From NCBI GenBank assembly GCA_001414485.1, contig LLEY01000011.1, positions 1 through 64,000 of the forward strand: 64,000 nt of DNA, read 5' to 3'. This document shows, one piece after another, positions 24,964 through 37,192 of this stretch (positions are counted from its first letter, which is position 1; each line of letters starts with the position of its first letter). Both the position numbers and the translations under genes were made by a program. The notes under the pieces were generated by a model. That model made no database searches. It saw only the letters and a list, made by a program, of their open reading frames with translations, and was not told where the DNA came from. This stretch comes from Calycina herbarum. Its lineage: Eukaryota > Ascomycota > Leotiomycetes > Helotiales > Pezizellaceae.

Positions 24964-26041
24964 TAAATAAAATAGATAGAAATTTTAAGTAAAGTCTATC
25001 TGAAAGAGCGTCTAATATATAGTATAAAATCCTATATAAAGTATACTCTTACTTATAATCCTATAGTACTTTTGGTAGGTAGTGGAAAAATGGTTGAAAA
25101 ACCCCGATTTGGAAAGCGGTGAGAATCTCTGTTCTGCCGGTCGTCGCCAAATCGGGGTTAAAAATCGCTGGACCACCCACCTTTACCTAGCTATATCTTC
25201 TACCACGTTAATCGCATAGCCTTTAAACTTCGAATCCTTATATTTTAGCATTAACTAATTAATTTAAGATAAGAATTTTGAAAATCGACGAGTCAAAAAA
25301 TCCTAACCTTTACCCGTATTTCAGGCTTCATGTTCTTGTATTTTTAAACCGTAGCGTGGTCGTCTCAACAGAGGTTGAATAGGATGGGAGGGAGATATGA
25401 ATAATGACGCAAAGATAGGTACAGCTAGGTCGAGTTCCAAGTGGGTGTACTAAAAGATAGTTTCGCACCAAAAGAAATTGCTTGCATCCTAAAATTTGGA
25501 AACGAGCCAGGAAATAAATAAATACCATCCCCTTGATATAGGGGATTTATGTGAAAGGTAGATTACCATCCAAATTGTACACTGTAGAATCGCAGAGAGC
25601 TTGAAAATAAGCGAGTTCAAAAAAGGCATGGAAATATTTAACCACCAGGCTATTGCAGAACCACCATATATACAAACTCATATAACTCCTATAGAGTATC
25701 AACAGATGATATTAATGTAATTTCGCCTGGTCGGAGAGTTAAAAAGTTTGTTGTAGCAAAAATTACCGAGAAGTGATGGCCAGGCATCTCGATTGGTTAG
25801 ACTCGTGCTCCTTATTTTCACCCCCCTTGAGATACTAGAACAACATAAGATCAACTCTTCGAAACCAGACTTCTTTCCTCTACCAGAGCATATCGGCGAG
25901 GGAAAGTCAGTATCAAAGAAAAACAGAATACAAAATAACATAAATCACAACAATACGTTCTCACGCTTATTATTTCGTTTCATTTCATTATCTTAATTAA
26001 AAAAATAGATTCTCCCCACTCCTCTCCCCTTCTTTAATCCC
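24964..26041. other. Boundary from RIP-mutated to normal DNA; no gene seen
   Basis: Base composition changes from TA-rich RIP DNA to mixed sequence near 25070. At about 25074-25182 lies an imperfect inverted repeat whose arms contain ACCCCGATTTGG and CCAAATCGGGGTT, possibly a small transposon relic. Short frames here have no signal peptide or domain. The last part is the 3' flank of the minus-strand nuclease gene. Confidence 0.6.
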
Positions 26042-28096
26042 TCATTCACAAACATCAAACCTCGCAACTGCGGGATCATGATCTGAAATTTGGTTCGCGA
26101 ACGTCGCCCAAGTATTAACATGCACATGTTCAAACCCCGGTTTCCTCTTCGCAAGCGCTTCGGAAACAAACATATGATCCAACTCCTGACAATTCATATC
26201 AAAAAGGTAACTATACCTCTCCGTCTTCTCAATCCCCGCAACCTCATCTAAATCCTGTAATCCAGAAACAGAAGCGAAAGTCTCGAGTGGAGAAACGAAT
26301 GTAAATTCGTTGAAATCGCCTGAGGTGATGACCCGTGCTAAGGGGTCGAGAGCGAGGATTTGAGAGATGAAAGAGGCTGTTACATTCGCCTGGGCAGCAC
26401 GATCTTCGACGCCGCCATTTACTGGTGGTCGAGCATCGCCTTCTATGGAGGAGGATCCACCCTTTGAGCCGAAATGCACGTTTACGGTGAAGAATTTGTT
26501 TTTCCCATCCAAGGTTTCCCATGCAGCAGCAAGTGGTTTCCTACTCGCAGTCCAAGCTTCGGTGTTGAGAGGGTCGATTCTTCCGGGGTTATATTTCAAC
26601 TCCGGTCCAGGAAGAACTTCGTTTGCGTCTGTGGAAGACCCTAGGTTTTCGTTACGAAGACGGAGGATAGAGGGTTTATAAAGGTAGGCTACGCGGATGT
26701 TTCCGCCTGGTTCGCCGCCGTCTTGGTTAGAGAGGGGGTTGATGTTTGTGTAGAGATAGGTTGTGTTTGATTGCGCGGCGATAGATGCGACGAGGGTTGA
26801 GAGGGTTAGATTTGCGTCGACGACTAGGAAGGGTTAGTTAGTATGAATGAGTGGAGTGAGAGTGGGGGAAATACCAGCATCGTTTGTTGCGCCATTGTTA
26901 TCTTGGATTTCTTGGATGAACATTATATCTGGGGTTTTGAGGTATTCCACAATGTGCTTCGCAATGGTTGGTAGATGTGCGGATTTTGGGGTGAGGTTTT
27001 CAACGTTGTAGGAGCCGATTGTGAGTTGGCTGCAACTTCCACCGGAGGTGAGTGTAGTGATGGGTGGTAATTCTGGATGTGCTGAGCCAGTGACATTGAT
27101 AGCAGTCAATGGGAGGATACGATAGTATCCGAAAGCTTGTGTGACAACCCCGGTAATCTCTACCAAGTCGTCACCGAGTTTTGTGGATTTAGGGTTGGCG
27201 GTGCCGTCTAGAGGGGCTCCGATCAAGATAGCTTCTGGGTTTGAGTCTAGATTTCATGTTAGAGAAGGAAATATTGACAATCTTAAGTTTCCATAAAACA
27301 TACCACGATCAGTGGCAGTCAAACCACCCCTCTTATTTCTTCCGGAGACTCTCCACGAACCCGTAGCCCAAGTATCTCCAAATGAGTTTGGTTTTGCAAC
27401 GGCTTTTGGCGTCTTAACCTTGACAAGCTCCCCACTCATACTCTCCCAGAAATCCAGACCGTAGACCAATGGTGACAAACTTGGATTCGCAACCGAAAGT
27501 TGACTGCTATTATTTGGCAGACTAAAAACATCCCAATTGTCCAAAGAGGAAAATTGCTCAGTCGGTGGCCATTTCAATAACCATTCTCCAATGACAATTG
27601 GAGTCACTTTTTGCCCGCTGGAAACGAGAGTGATGTTCTTGGGGGATATGAGTTCGGTGAGGTAGAGGTAGGCGGAGGAAGAGCGGTATTCGGTTACGGT
27701 TGCGTCGAGGGTAATTACGTCTCCCACCGTGAGGTTTTTCCCGGCGGAACTGCTGAAGACGTAAATTGAGTTTGAGGATCGGTAGTCGAGATCTAATGTT
27801 GTTGAACGGATCCAGAAACCACTATTGGGCACCTAGTCAGTAAATGGAGAGTAGCAAGCGGGCTATAAAGCCCATTGACAGCCATTGACAGCCCACTGCC
27901 AAAAGGTACGACAGAAAAGGAAGAAAAACACGAACCTTGGTCCTTTGGCAGTCACAAGACCCTTGACAGCGGTAACATTCTGCCCATTATAAGGCGACAA
28001 ATATTTGTGCCCATTGATTTCGCTGATAGTCAGGGCCGAAGTAAGAGAGCATTGAAAAGCAGCACAAAGACCAACAACAACAGGAGAAAACTTCAT
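26042..28096 (-). CDS. Secreted endonuclease/exonuclease/phosphatase-family nuclease
   Basis: Predicted to cut extracellular DNA or related phosphodiesters. Proposed exons are 28096-27932, 27832-27304, 27246-26875 and 26823-26042 (about 615 aa); the last three keep frame at GTATGT and GTATTT donors. The first donor (GTGTTT) is weak and chosen for frame. An N-terminal signal peptide starts MKFSPVVVGLCAAFQCSL. An OB-like N-terminal region follows, as in ExeM/NucH-type nucleases. The C-terminal EEP domain keeps SYNVENL, MFIQEIQD, NVHFGSKG, SGDFNEF, ELDHMFVS and SDHDPAVARF, which cover the metal- and phosphate-binding residues of the family. The gene is divergent from a secreted 5'-nucleotidase. 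The family is confident; the substrate is inferred. Confidence 0.85.
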
Positions 28097-29164
28097 GAGT
28101 AAGAGATTCAGAGGGCAAACCAATGCCTCGTCGATTAGAATTATCAGATGAACTCAAAAGTCCGAACCAGAAATCAGAAAGACGCGACTTCGCGACTTTA
28201 TCAGGAAAAACCCAGGAACCAGGATCCAAAGTCCGTAGCCTTGCACATGCTTCACCCGTTACCAATGATTTCTACCGAATGATAACACGTTCTTGAACTT
28301 TCAAGGATGTCATGTATACTTTCTTGGCACCGGTGGCGGGGAGGAGAGGGAGGAGAGCCTCGGCGGGGGAGATTGTCGTTCGTTGAGGAAGGTGAAGGTG
28401 GTCAAGAGGCGGAAAGGAAGCTGAATAGAGTATGTAATTGGAGATGAGGAGCTCATGCGACGGTGAGCCCCTATCAATCAGAGAAAAGGATCGAGGGGTG
28501 CGGTTGCGGTGCTCAGCCGTGCCGGTCAGATCCGAGTTCTTGACACGCTAAAACCAGCAATCAATCAATTGTTGATAACCAACGCGAGGCTGCTTTATTG
28601 AAATTGATTCTCCGTCCAAGACTCTTGAGACTCTGGAGATAGAGAAATTTATAAAGTTCCTATGGGGGGAGAAATCGGATGTCAACCCAGATAGGAAGGT
28701 GCTGGGATCGCGGGAGGAGGGTCTTGGCGGGTCTTGGCATTTCGTACCTGAACTTTGCCTCGTTCGTTTTCCCCCTCTCCGATTTCCGGATTCAACCACA
28801 TGGGATTGCTGATATGCTTCACGAACCTATCAAGTCGTCATGTTCTTCACTCTTTATATTCAGGATTGTACCCCCCAACCCGGGCTTCGCGATGCCAAGT
28901 TGTAGTTCCTCTTGGCTGTACGACAAAGCGTTGAGGGATGCATCTTTGATTCGTGGCCTCAAGGCGGACTCCAGCTTGGCGAGAGCGAAGATGACTGCCA
29001 AGTACGGCTATCAATTGCCAAAGTTAAGCTTTCTTACTGTGCTGGGTTGAGACGATTGCGGATTACGGGATTCTGGGTTGCATTTTCTATATATGTCGTC
29101 GACTACTTTTCCTCTCGCGCGTCGCCTCTTTCTGCTGTGTTGCTGATTTTTCCGAGTCGCCAAC
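28097..29164. promoter_or_regulatory. Shared divergent promoter region between nuclease and 5'-nucleotidase
   Basis: These 1.07 kb separate two oppositely oriented start codons. A CT-rich tract and TATATAT lie about 75 bp upstream of the plus-strand start (near 29088). Short frames inside (for example 28679-29050) lack coding signs and are taken as noise. Both genes could share regulatory sites, such as for phosphate or nucleic-acid induction, but no specific motif is claimed. Confidence 0.45.
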
Positions 29165-31318
29165 ATGAAGTTCATCCAACCATCCCTCGTTTCGTTATTC
29201 GGTGCTGCCGTTTTTGTTGCAGCTGAAGATTCTCTTGTTAGTCGTCAGGCTTTACACAAGCGTTTCGTTGATAATGAAGGGAATTATAATATTTGTGAGC
29301 TTTCCTTTCCGGAGACGAAGAAATTGATTCTAATGTTTCTGAAGCTTTCTACCACATAAACGACGTCCACGCTCATCTCGACGAATTCCGTTCCACAGGA
29401 GTCGACTGTCCAGACAAAACAAAAGGATGCTTCGGTGGCTATTCCCGCGTCTCCCAAGTCCTGAAAGACACCAGACCAGGTCACCCTGATAGTATTTTCC
29501 TCAACGTCGGAGACGAATTCCAAGGCACTCTATTCTACAGCTACTACGGGGGAGAAAAAATCGCCGAAACCCTTAATCAGCTAGGTTTTGACGGTATGAC
29601 CCTCGGAAACCACGAATTCGACGGCGGCGATGATAAACTCGGCGCCTTTCTCCAAAACCTCACATTCCCTATTATCTCCGCAAACATCCAATCGGACCAC
29701 CCAATTTTAAACGCCACTATCAAGCCCTTCCATATTTATGAACAATATGGATTAGCAGTCATTGGAGTTACTACTGAAACCGTACCCACGATCTCGAGTC
29801 CGGGAAAAGGAACGAAATTCTCGGATGTTGTGACTGCAGTTCAGAATACTATCAATTTGATTAAATCTACTACGAACATTACACGTATTGCGGCTATTAC
29901 TCATATTGGATATGAGGAGGATCAGAAGTTGGCGAAAGCGGTCACGGGATTGCAGTTGATTATGGGGGGACATAGTCATACGCCTTTGGGGGATTTTGCG
30001 GGCGCCGTGGGGAAATATCCTACCATTGTGGAGAATTTGGATGGGGATGAGGTTTTTATTGTTACTGCGTGAGTTTTCCCTCGCCCCCTCGTCCATCACT
30101 TGGATTCAAAACTAACAAATTCATAGATACCGTTCGTCTACTCATCTTCCTCGGACTTGAACTAAAAATATGGAAATTGAAACTAACAAATAACACAGGA
30201 TGGGGCGAATACCTAGGCTACATAGACGTAACCTACTCACCCACCGGTAAAATCCTCGCTTACAACGGCGCTCCAATCCACCTCACCAACACCACAGCCC
30301 AAGACCCAGCACTACAAGCTCAAATCACCGAGTGGAGAAAACCATTCGAGGCTTTCGCCGCGGAAGAAGTTGGAATTTCAGAGGTAAACCTTGATCAAAC
30401 GACTTGTCAATTACAAGAATGTACGCCCACCCCCCCTCTTTCCCCTTTCCCCCTTTCCCTTTCCCCCTTTCCCCAATTCCCTCCCAAACACATAAAGAAA
30501 GGCAAAAAACCAAGGGCAAAGAAGATTATGGCTAATGCAAAACACAACAGGTCTCCTAGGCGACTTCATGACAGACGCAATGCTCTCCTACCGCCTAAAC
30601 CTCTCAACAACCGCCTCCTTCGCCCTAATAAACGCCGGCGGAATCCGCTCCACAATAGCCATCGGACCCATCACCCGCGGGGAAATCCTCACCGCTTTTC
30701 CCTTTGGAAATGCCATCGTAGAGATTGCCATCAGGGGACAGGAGCTGTGGGATACGCTTGAGGGGGTGTTTAGTAAGATTAATGTTTTTAATGGGAAGGC
30801 GGTTACGTCTGCTGTGCAGGTTAGTAGGGGTGTGAAGTTATCCTGGAATTCTAATGGAAGTGGGAATGAGACGGGAACAGGTAATTCGACGAGAACGAAG
30901 TTGGTGGGTGTTGAGATTAAGGGGGTGGCGCTTGATCGGGAGGCGAGTTATAATGTTGTTACGCTTGATTTTTTGGCTGGTGGTATGGTCTTCTCTCATT
31001 TCCTCCTTTCTTCCTCTTACCTCACCCTCACTCTTTTGCTAACACAAAATAGGAGGCGATAACATCTTCCAACCAAAAACCGATTTCGTTATCCTCGATA
31101 CTCAAGATGAGGTCTTAACTCGATACGTGGAGAGTCAATCACCCGTCAACATCGCAATCGAAGGAAGAATCGTGAACTTGGGTGTTAATAGTACGGCTCC
31201 TGCGAAGAGGAGTGTGGGGAAGACTAAGGAGGTTAGGAGGAGTAAGATGGTTAGGGGGAATTTGTGGAGGAGAGACAGTGTAAGCAAGGAATACTCAGGT
31301 ACTCAAGCAGTAGTCTGA
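29165..31318 (+). CDS. Secreted 5'-nucleotidase (metallophosphatase plus 5'-nucleotidase C-terminal domain)
   Basis: Hydrolyses nucleoside monophosphates to nucleosides and phosphate outside the cell. Proposed exons are 29165-29294, 29345-30068, 30127-30131, 30199-30420, 30551-30982 and 31053-31318, giving 592 aa with all phases consistent. A signal peptide starts at MKFIQPSLVSLFGAAVFVAA. Metal and catalytic motifs are INDVHAHLDEF (Asp50, His52), GDEFQG (Asp100), GNHEFD (Asn132, His133), THIGYEED (His230) and GGHSHT (His253, His255). The C-terminal substrate-binding domain contains INAGGIRSTI and FPFGNAIVEI. The third exon is only 5 nt long and completes TAYRWGEYLG. The C terminus is basic and shows no GPI signal. 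Confidence 0.88.
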
Positions 31319-32908
31319 GTAGTGTAAGTAGAGTAGAGTAGAGTAGAGTAGTTACTTATAACTACTCAAGTAGTAATCTAAGTAGTATACTATAAATAGA
31401 AACAAATAACTAATTAGATAGAATAGAAAAGAGTTGCTTGTAGGCTGGATCAGGACGACTCAGGGGGCGGGGGAATAATGGTTACATGTTGAATGAATAA
31501 TGGCTAGCGATCTAAATGCATCGCCTGACGAGCCCATCCTGAACTACAGTTTCCCTCTTCAACCCAATCATCCAGCGGCTCCTGAAATCTATGTTCATTC
31601 GCAAAGAGAAGCTTTGCATCCTAGGAAGAATGACAGAACTTTCGATCTTACAGAGCGTTGAGATTGATCCTACCGTACATGTACTCCATACGGCATCTGC
31701 ATCATCATCCTGTTATCGGCTAGAAAAACACTTCATTCCATTAAGGTATTTTTCCTTCATTCCCCTGAACAATTTACACTAGTAAAATGAAATATGCTAG
31801 CTCGGAAATCCAAAGCCCAATCTTCAAATCAAGAAACGAGAAGGTCTAGCAAGTTGACGCCTAACCATCAACGGTGGAGCGAAAGCGATGAAAACCAGAA
31901 ATAAACACTCGCAAGTTCTCAAAGACAACTGGTCGACTTGACCGACCCCCCAGATGACAAAACAAAAACGAGCGTAAAATCTTGACCGAGCGGGAACACA
32001 ACGAACCGATGCCACGGCCGACCGAAGAGCATTCTTATTCTGGAATGCGCAGCAATGGGGATGCTATTCTCGAAGGTTGATGGCTCACCACAGATCTGTA
32101 TATGGATCTATGGTTATTTGTGATGTGGAATTCGGACGATGACGAAGATTCTAAAATTGGAAAATGCTGTGCAAACAGGTCACGTGTGTGGGGCTTAGCT
32201 CAAGGGGGGAGAAGGTGGTTGGACCAACCGGATGTCTCTATTCGTTATTGTGAGCAGTAAGCGCCCGATTGAGGTTGTCGATATTTATCGTCAACCGTCT
32301 TTGTTTTTCACCACAACATGTAATCTTCAATTATTCGAACCATCGAGTGATGGTTTGATAGTGTTTCTGTTTTTTTAATCGCGATTTTCAAACTCAAATG
32401 CCATTACGGATCATTAAAGTTGTTCTTCTCTGATTCGCGGTGAGAACTCTCTTTCCTTCTTTTCCTTTCCCCGCCAACCAGCTGTCTTGTTCGTGAAAAT
32501 CGTACCTGCAAGCCAGAGGCACAGCGTCCAGTAACACAAAGCCTCACATGCAGAAGTCTCTGTGAGTGGGTGAGAAGCTCACCACCCTGTCATCTTACGA
32601 CAGGGGAGCTTTTCCATACCGCCAGAAGTAGAAAAAGAATTATCGAAAATGGCCAACTGCGCCTCAAGCGAGATGCGATGCAGATATTCCGTGGTTGTCT
32701 GCCGACGAGTTGTTGGCATTGCCGATTCCGATATCAAGGTTGGGTTGGACCTTCCTTGATCTCGTCCTGGCTCATAATGAGATCGTGTTCCTGCTTTTCT
32801 GTTCTTCCGGAGATCTTCAGTAAATCGTCCCCTCTTTTGGGTGCACGAATAACGATCTTCGAGACTCCATTCATAGGGCTGTAAACCCCGCTCGGCAGCA
32901 TCTCCAAC
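31319..32908. other. Intergenic region with short direct repeats; no gene seen
   Basis: Just after the 5'-nucleotidase stop is a small GAGTA microsatellite (about 31327-31350). A ~25-bp direct repeat follows: ACTCAAGCAGTAGTCTGAGT overlapping the stop, and a diverged copy near 31364-31390. The rest holds only short unsupported frames on both strands. The right part is presumably the promoter and leader of the membrane-protein gene at 32909. Confidence 0.55.
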
Positions 32909-33720
32909 ATGGATCGACCGATACGAAAGTCCAGCGAAGCTCCCCAGGTGGTAGACCCGGAACATGATGGAGGCATCTGGACTTATGGGGAACGATTAAA
33001 GAGGAATAGGCCTGGAGCAGGAACACTGTCGCAGAAACAATTGGATCCATTCGATACAGAATCACGGAAATTCCCATCTCCCATACCGCCGACACCACGG
33101 CAAGATGCCACACCAGCCTTACCGGAACCGCCCATTGCGCGACGGAGGAGGACCTTTGGATTGATTACTACTTTGTGTCTGGTTTTACTCGCGTTCCTCA
33201 TCGGTGGAGGTGTTGGTGGTGGTGTTGGAGGTGCGTTGGTCGCGAAGGAGAAATCAAAAACTTGGTAGGTCTCCCATCCCAATTTCACCTTCCATCTTAC
33301 GATTTTCTACTTCGAATAAAAGCTAATTCCTATCTCTCCAGCTCCGTACAACCAACAGTAACCAACACCGCATCGCCCGCAACCCAAACAAGCTTCGCAT
33401 TCGACACAGCCGGTTGCCCGGGAATCGATCAAGATAGATACAATTCTACTACACCTGGGAAACACTTCCTACGCTCCTGCTACATGGACGCGGTCTCGCA
33501 ACCAACACAAAACATTATAATGGGGAACAAAACAGTCGCGAATTTCAACGATTGTCTAGACTCGTGTGCGAAACTAGATGGATGTCTAGCAGCAACATGG
33601 GTGATGTTTTCCTTCTCCGCACCACGGAATAACGCGGTGTGTTTCTTCAAAAACAGCGTGGGGAACACGACCCCACAGGTTGCTGGGGACTCTCTTGTTA
33701 CTGGATTCTTGGTCGCATAA
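32909..33720 (+). CDS. Single-pass membrane protein with extracellular PAN/Apple-like domain
   Basis: Two exons, 32909-33264 and 33342-33720 (GTAGGT donor, CTCCAG acceptor), give 244 aa in frame. Residues 1-80 are hydrophilic, Pro- and charge-rich, and probably cytoplasmic. RRRR at 78-81 precedes a transmembrane helix (about 83-111) with a GGGVGGGVGG run. The outer part is Ser/Thr-rich, then Cys-containing, with NDCLDSCAKLDGCLAATW and NAVCFFKN, the spacing of a fungal PAN/Apple-like fold that binds carbohydrate or protein. The Arg-inside rule suggests type II topology with the C terminus outside. The role is unknown; sensing or wall contact is plausible. The domain call is tentative. Confidence 0.75.
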
Positions 33721-34691
33721 TGATTGGCATATTTGGGATGGATACCTTTTGCATTTGAACGGCGTTGGGGATAGAAAAACCATACACACTCGCTTATGAT
33801 GGTCATGAGATGGGTTTCGGCGTACCGGAGAGGAGAGGATGCAAATAACACCTCCCTCGCTGTTGGCATGTTTTGGGATATCTTTAAGCTTGTATATGCT
33901 TCTGATTCATGACTTGGGGATGGGAGGCTCTCAAGCCTCCACGATATATCATCATTCTAATTCAAATAATGTTATTATTATTCCTGACTTTTTGTCAGCC
34001 CTTTTCTTTCTCTTTCTTCTTCGTTTGGAGTTTGCAAGTGCGAATCCTGCATTACTGATGTCGAGTTTTGGGTATCGTGTTAACTATCTCTGTCTAGGTA
34101 TCTTCTGGGCAGTCACTGGTTCTGTTGTTCTCCTCAGCGACTTTGACCTTCCCCGCTTTCACCAGCCAATCAACAACTCGTCTGTTTTCTGAAGTCATTT
34201 TGACACCACAGGCTACCTACGCGGAACCGATTGGAAGCACACGAAAGAAGTACGGTAGCTTTGCTTTTCATGAAGATTCTAAACCCCGTTCTCGACAGCT
34301 CATAGATGCACCCGGCCGACAATGGTCCAGACGAGAGGAGTCGAGGTATCATGCGCTTTGCCATCGATTCGGTACTCTTCCACGAGGCTGCCCAAATGTT
34401 GCTGCACCTCCCCCACCGAACTCGGTCGATCGAAAGGTGCAAACGGATTAGGATGATATGAGAGGACCACGATCATAATGTCTTTGTTTCCGAGCCCTGT
34501 GCAATTGCCCGCGATATCGATATGGCTTCGGCTGCGGGATACGTGGTGGCCTTCCATTGATTATTGACGGGAGAATGCTTCTGGAGAATGACCTGACCAT
34601 ACTTTTAGTGTCTTGCTGGCATGTTTCTCGTGGGAAGTGTTTTACTGTCATCTCCAGTTTCCAAAATCTCATCGACACAGAAAGTCTTTTC
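33721..34691. other. Intergenic and possible 5' region of the next gene; no confident gene
   Basis: Several short frames overlap on both strands without signal peptides or domains. 33839-34192 on the plus strand is hydrophobic but looks like 3' flank. The next gene may start as early as 34557, because that frame is open into its first recognised exon; 34692 is preferred. Confidence 0.45.
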
Positions 34692-36938
34692 ATGGGTCCT
34701 CTTCCCAATCACAGATTCTCAGACACCTTGCCTCGAGAGCAGCGTTCCATCTTTAAAGCCGGACTTCAATCACTCAAGAGGTGGACATTACCTCTGACGG
34801 GGATCGATTCTGTAAATCTCGACGGGTACACTGAGAATAATCATCACCAGGTAAGTACCATGCATTGTCTATAATCTGTAAATGACTTGCTAATTCTACT
34901 TCTGATAAAGCCTATATTATCACGAGACATGGGTAGAAAGAACAAGAAGGGAAAAGGCGCTGCTGATATCTTCGGAATGGATACAAACACACTCGAGCTC
35001 GTCCCAGATCTCAGCCTCCCACTTCCCGAAAATGGCCACGACGAGGGCACAACATGCCATGGGGATTTTTCTAATGGCAACGATAATCAATTGGCACCCG
35101 TGGGAGACTTTGATCCGGAAAATCACCCCCTCATCCAGGCTGCAACTGCAATGGACGCGAGTCTATGCGAGGCCCAAAGACTCTTCAAGGCTTTCAGAAA
35201 AACCTGTCAGAGTGAAACTCGGGATCTTGTTCAGTTGAACAATTTCAAGCAGCAAATGGCTGTACTGACGAATTTGTGCAAAGAAAAAGATGCCAAGATC
35301 CATCAGCAGAAGAGTGCGATCCTCGAGCTCGATTCCATCCGTGAAGGTGTCAGGCTCAAGTATGAGGAGATGTCTCAAGAGGTTCAGGCAGCTCAGCGTG
35401 ATCTTGAAGAGGAAAAGCAGGCTTTCGATGGCCAGAAAGCGAAAGAGGAGAAATTCATGAAGGCTAGGAGAGCGGAGGATGAACTTGAAGTCAAGAAGGA
35501 GCTCGCGCAACTCAAGGGAGAGCTGGAGAAGGAGATGAATGAGAAGTTACACCAGTCAATGCAAGAACTCAGGAGTCACGAAGAGGAAACTGAACGGATG
35601 AGGCAAGAAATGAGACGCGTGAAGGCTGAGCTGAAGAAACAACTCGGGGAGCGAGACGAGACAATCACAACACAGAAATTGAAGCTCAAGAAAGAGAAGG
35701 AGGAATGTGAGGAACAGGTTCGATTGAAGAGCTCTTTCAAGGAGGAGAATGTAATTCTCCAAAAGAGATTGTTGGACTTGGAGAACGAGTTTACGATCGA
35801 AGGTCGGCAACCACAACATTAGTGAGTTTTTGAACCCTTTTTCAACACGGATATATTGACATCCAACAGTGTGATGCAGTTCAGAAATATTTTTGTTATG
35901 GTACAGTCGATTGCTGTTGAGTTCTTTACAGATCTGATGGAACAGAATGAACTTGTACACACACTTCCCTTATCCCCTATAAATTTACTGATGTGAAAAT
36001 AGGAACCAAGCATGCAGAAACAGATGGCAGAGTTGGACTCGTGCTTCAATTCTGTCCCTTTCTCGGGTAATGAAGCTTCCATGCTGCTCGTCACTGCCCA
36101 TGTTCAACGCATCATTTCTGCCGCATTGGTATCTAAATTTTGGAAACCATATTTGTGTGAGAGTACTCAATTGTACCCTGAAGTAGTCCCCATTTTGAAG
36201 CGAATAATGGGTGTACTATCAAATACGGTTGATGGTCATAACATGAAGCGGAAATCTCGTTTGTGGTATGTTTGGACCATGCAAGCATTGCAAACAAAGG
36301 ACGTTGGCTTTCTCTCTCTGCCTCGTGTCAAGATTGAAATTGAGTATGAGTTTGTAAACGAAGTTCTTTCGCGTCTCGAGCCCATTATCAACCCTCAGTA
36401 CCGAGAGGCGCTGGCCGGAAAATTACACAACCTCGCATATGACTCAATGTTGCTTTGGGACGAGGTACAAACAGATCAATTGGACTTCGAGATTATCCTC
36501 AACCTCGCTCCAGCACATCAAAGCCAGTGGTGGACACAGGACGTTGATGAGGACAATGGTGCAACCACGAATCTTTCATCAACAAGGAAAACGCGCCCGC
36601 GAATCTTCACGCGGTTCCCGCGCATCATCGCTCGCCCGTCAGACTTCAACGAGAATTCTGAAGCGAATAAGACGCAGGAAATCATCATCCATCCAGGACT
36701 CGGCTTACCGGAATGGTCGGCCTTGGTGATAAGTGGCAAGAAGGAGGTGGAGGAAAGACAGGAGCGCGAGAAGGATTTGAGGGAAAGGGTTGCGAAGGAA
36801 ATGGCGAAGGAAATGAGTGAGCGGGCTCCCAAAAGATCTAATTCTAGTAGACGCGGGTCGATGGCCACCTCTGTACTTGGCCCTTCAAGCCCAACAGCGA
36901 GATGGAGTGAGGCGAAGACGATGGTTGTCGCAGAGTGA
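34692..36938 (+). CDS. Coiled-coil protein of unknown function (four exons)
   Basis: The family is not recognised. Exons 34692-34850, 34911-35821, 35870-35954 and 36003-36938 join in frame (GTAAGT, GTGAGT and GTACAC donors; short ~48-60 bp introns with CTAAT, TTGAC or CTGAT branch sites), giving 696 aa. An alternative start at 34557 would add 45 residues. A basic patch MGRKNKKGKG follows the first exon. Residues about 140-360 form a long Lys/Glu/Gln-rich coiled coil. The C-terminal ~300 residues look globular and helical (IISAALVSKFWKPYL, LGLPEWSALVISG) and end in a charged tail with SSRRGS, a possible phosphorylation site. There is no signal peptide, so the protein is probably cytoplasmic or nuclear. 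The 85-bp third exon removes two stop codons that would otherwise split the gene. Confidence 0.75.
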
Positions 36939-37192
36939 GAAGCGGTTATGCTTCATTTGGTGTTGGTATGAGAGATCACGGGTTTGGGGAAAAAGTAGGA
37001 TAGGGAGTTCAAAAGTTTGAGGTATTTACAAGTGCGTTATTATGAATTATTATCTCCCATCTAGAAGCGAATCTTCATCTCCCTCGATGGCAATCTACTC
37101 GGGATCACCAAGTATTTTCTCTCCCGCTATCCACATTCATCTTTATTAATTCCCCCACCACTGTTCAACCATTTACACTTCACAAAAAGCCT

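Noticed and set aside
26244..26681. Overlapping frames of 92 and 104 aa within the nuclease gene
   Set aside because: They are antisense or shifted shadows of the EEP domain, which has all family motifs in one frame.
28679..29050. 123-aa plus-strand frame in the divergent promoter
   Set aside because: No recognisable domain; it overlaps other open frames on both strands and lies where promoters are expected.
33839..34192. 117-aa hydrophobic frame as a membrane protein gene
   Set aside because: It lies in the 3' flank of the PAN-like gene and shows no conserved pattern; hydrophobicity follows from T-rich sequence.
34887..34928. Hydrophobic N-terminal extension MLILLLIKPILSRD of the coiled-coil gene as a signal peptide
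   Set aside because: The stretch spans a better explained intron (GTAAGT at 34851 to AAAG at 34910), and the upstream exon joins in frame.
35822..36011. Two separate genes at 34692-35822 and 36012-36938
   Set aside because: An 85-bp exon with two short introns removes the intervening stops and keeps frame, so a single gene is preferred.
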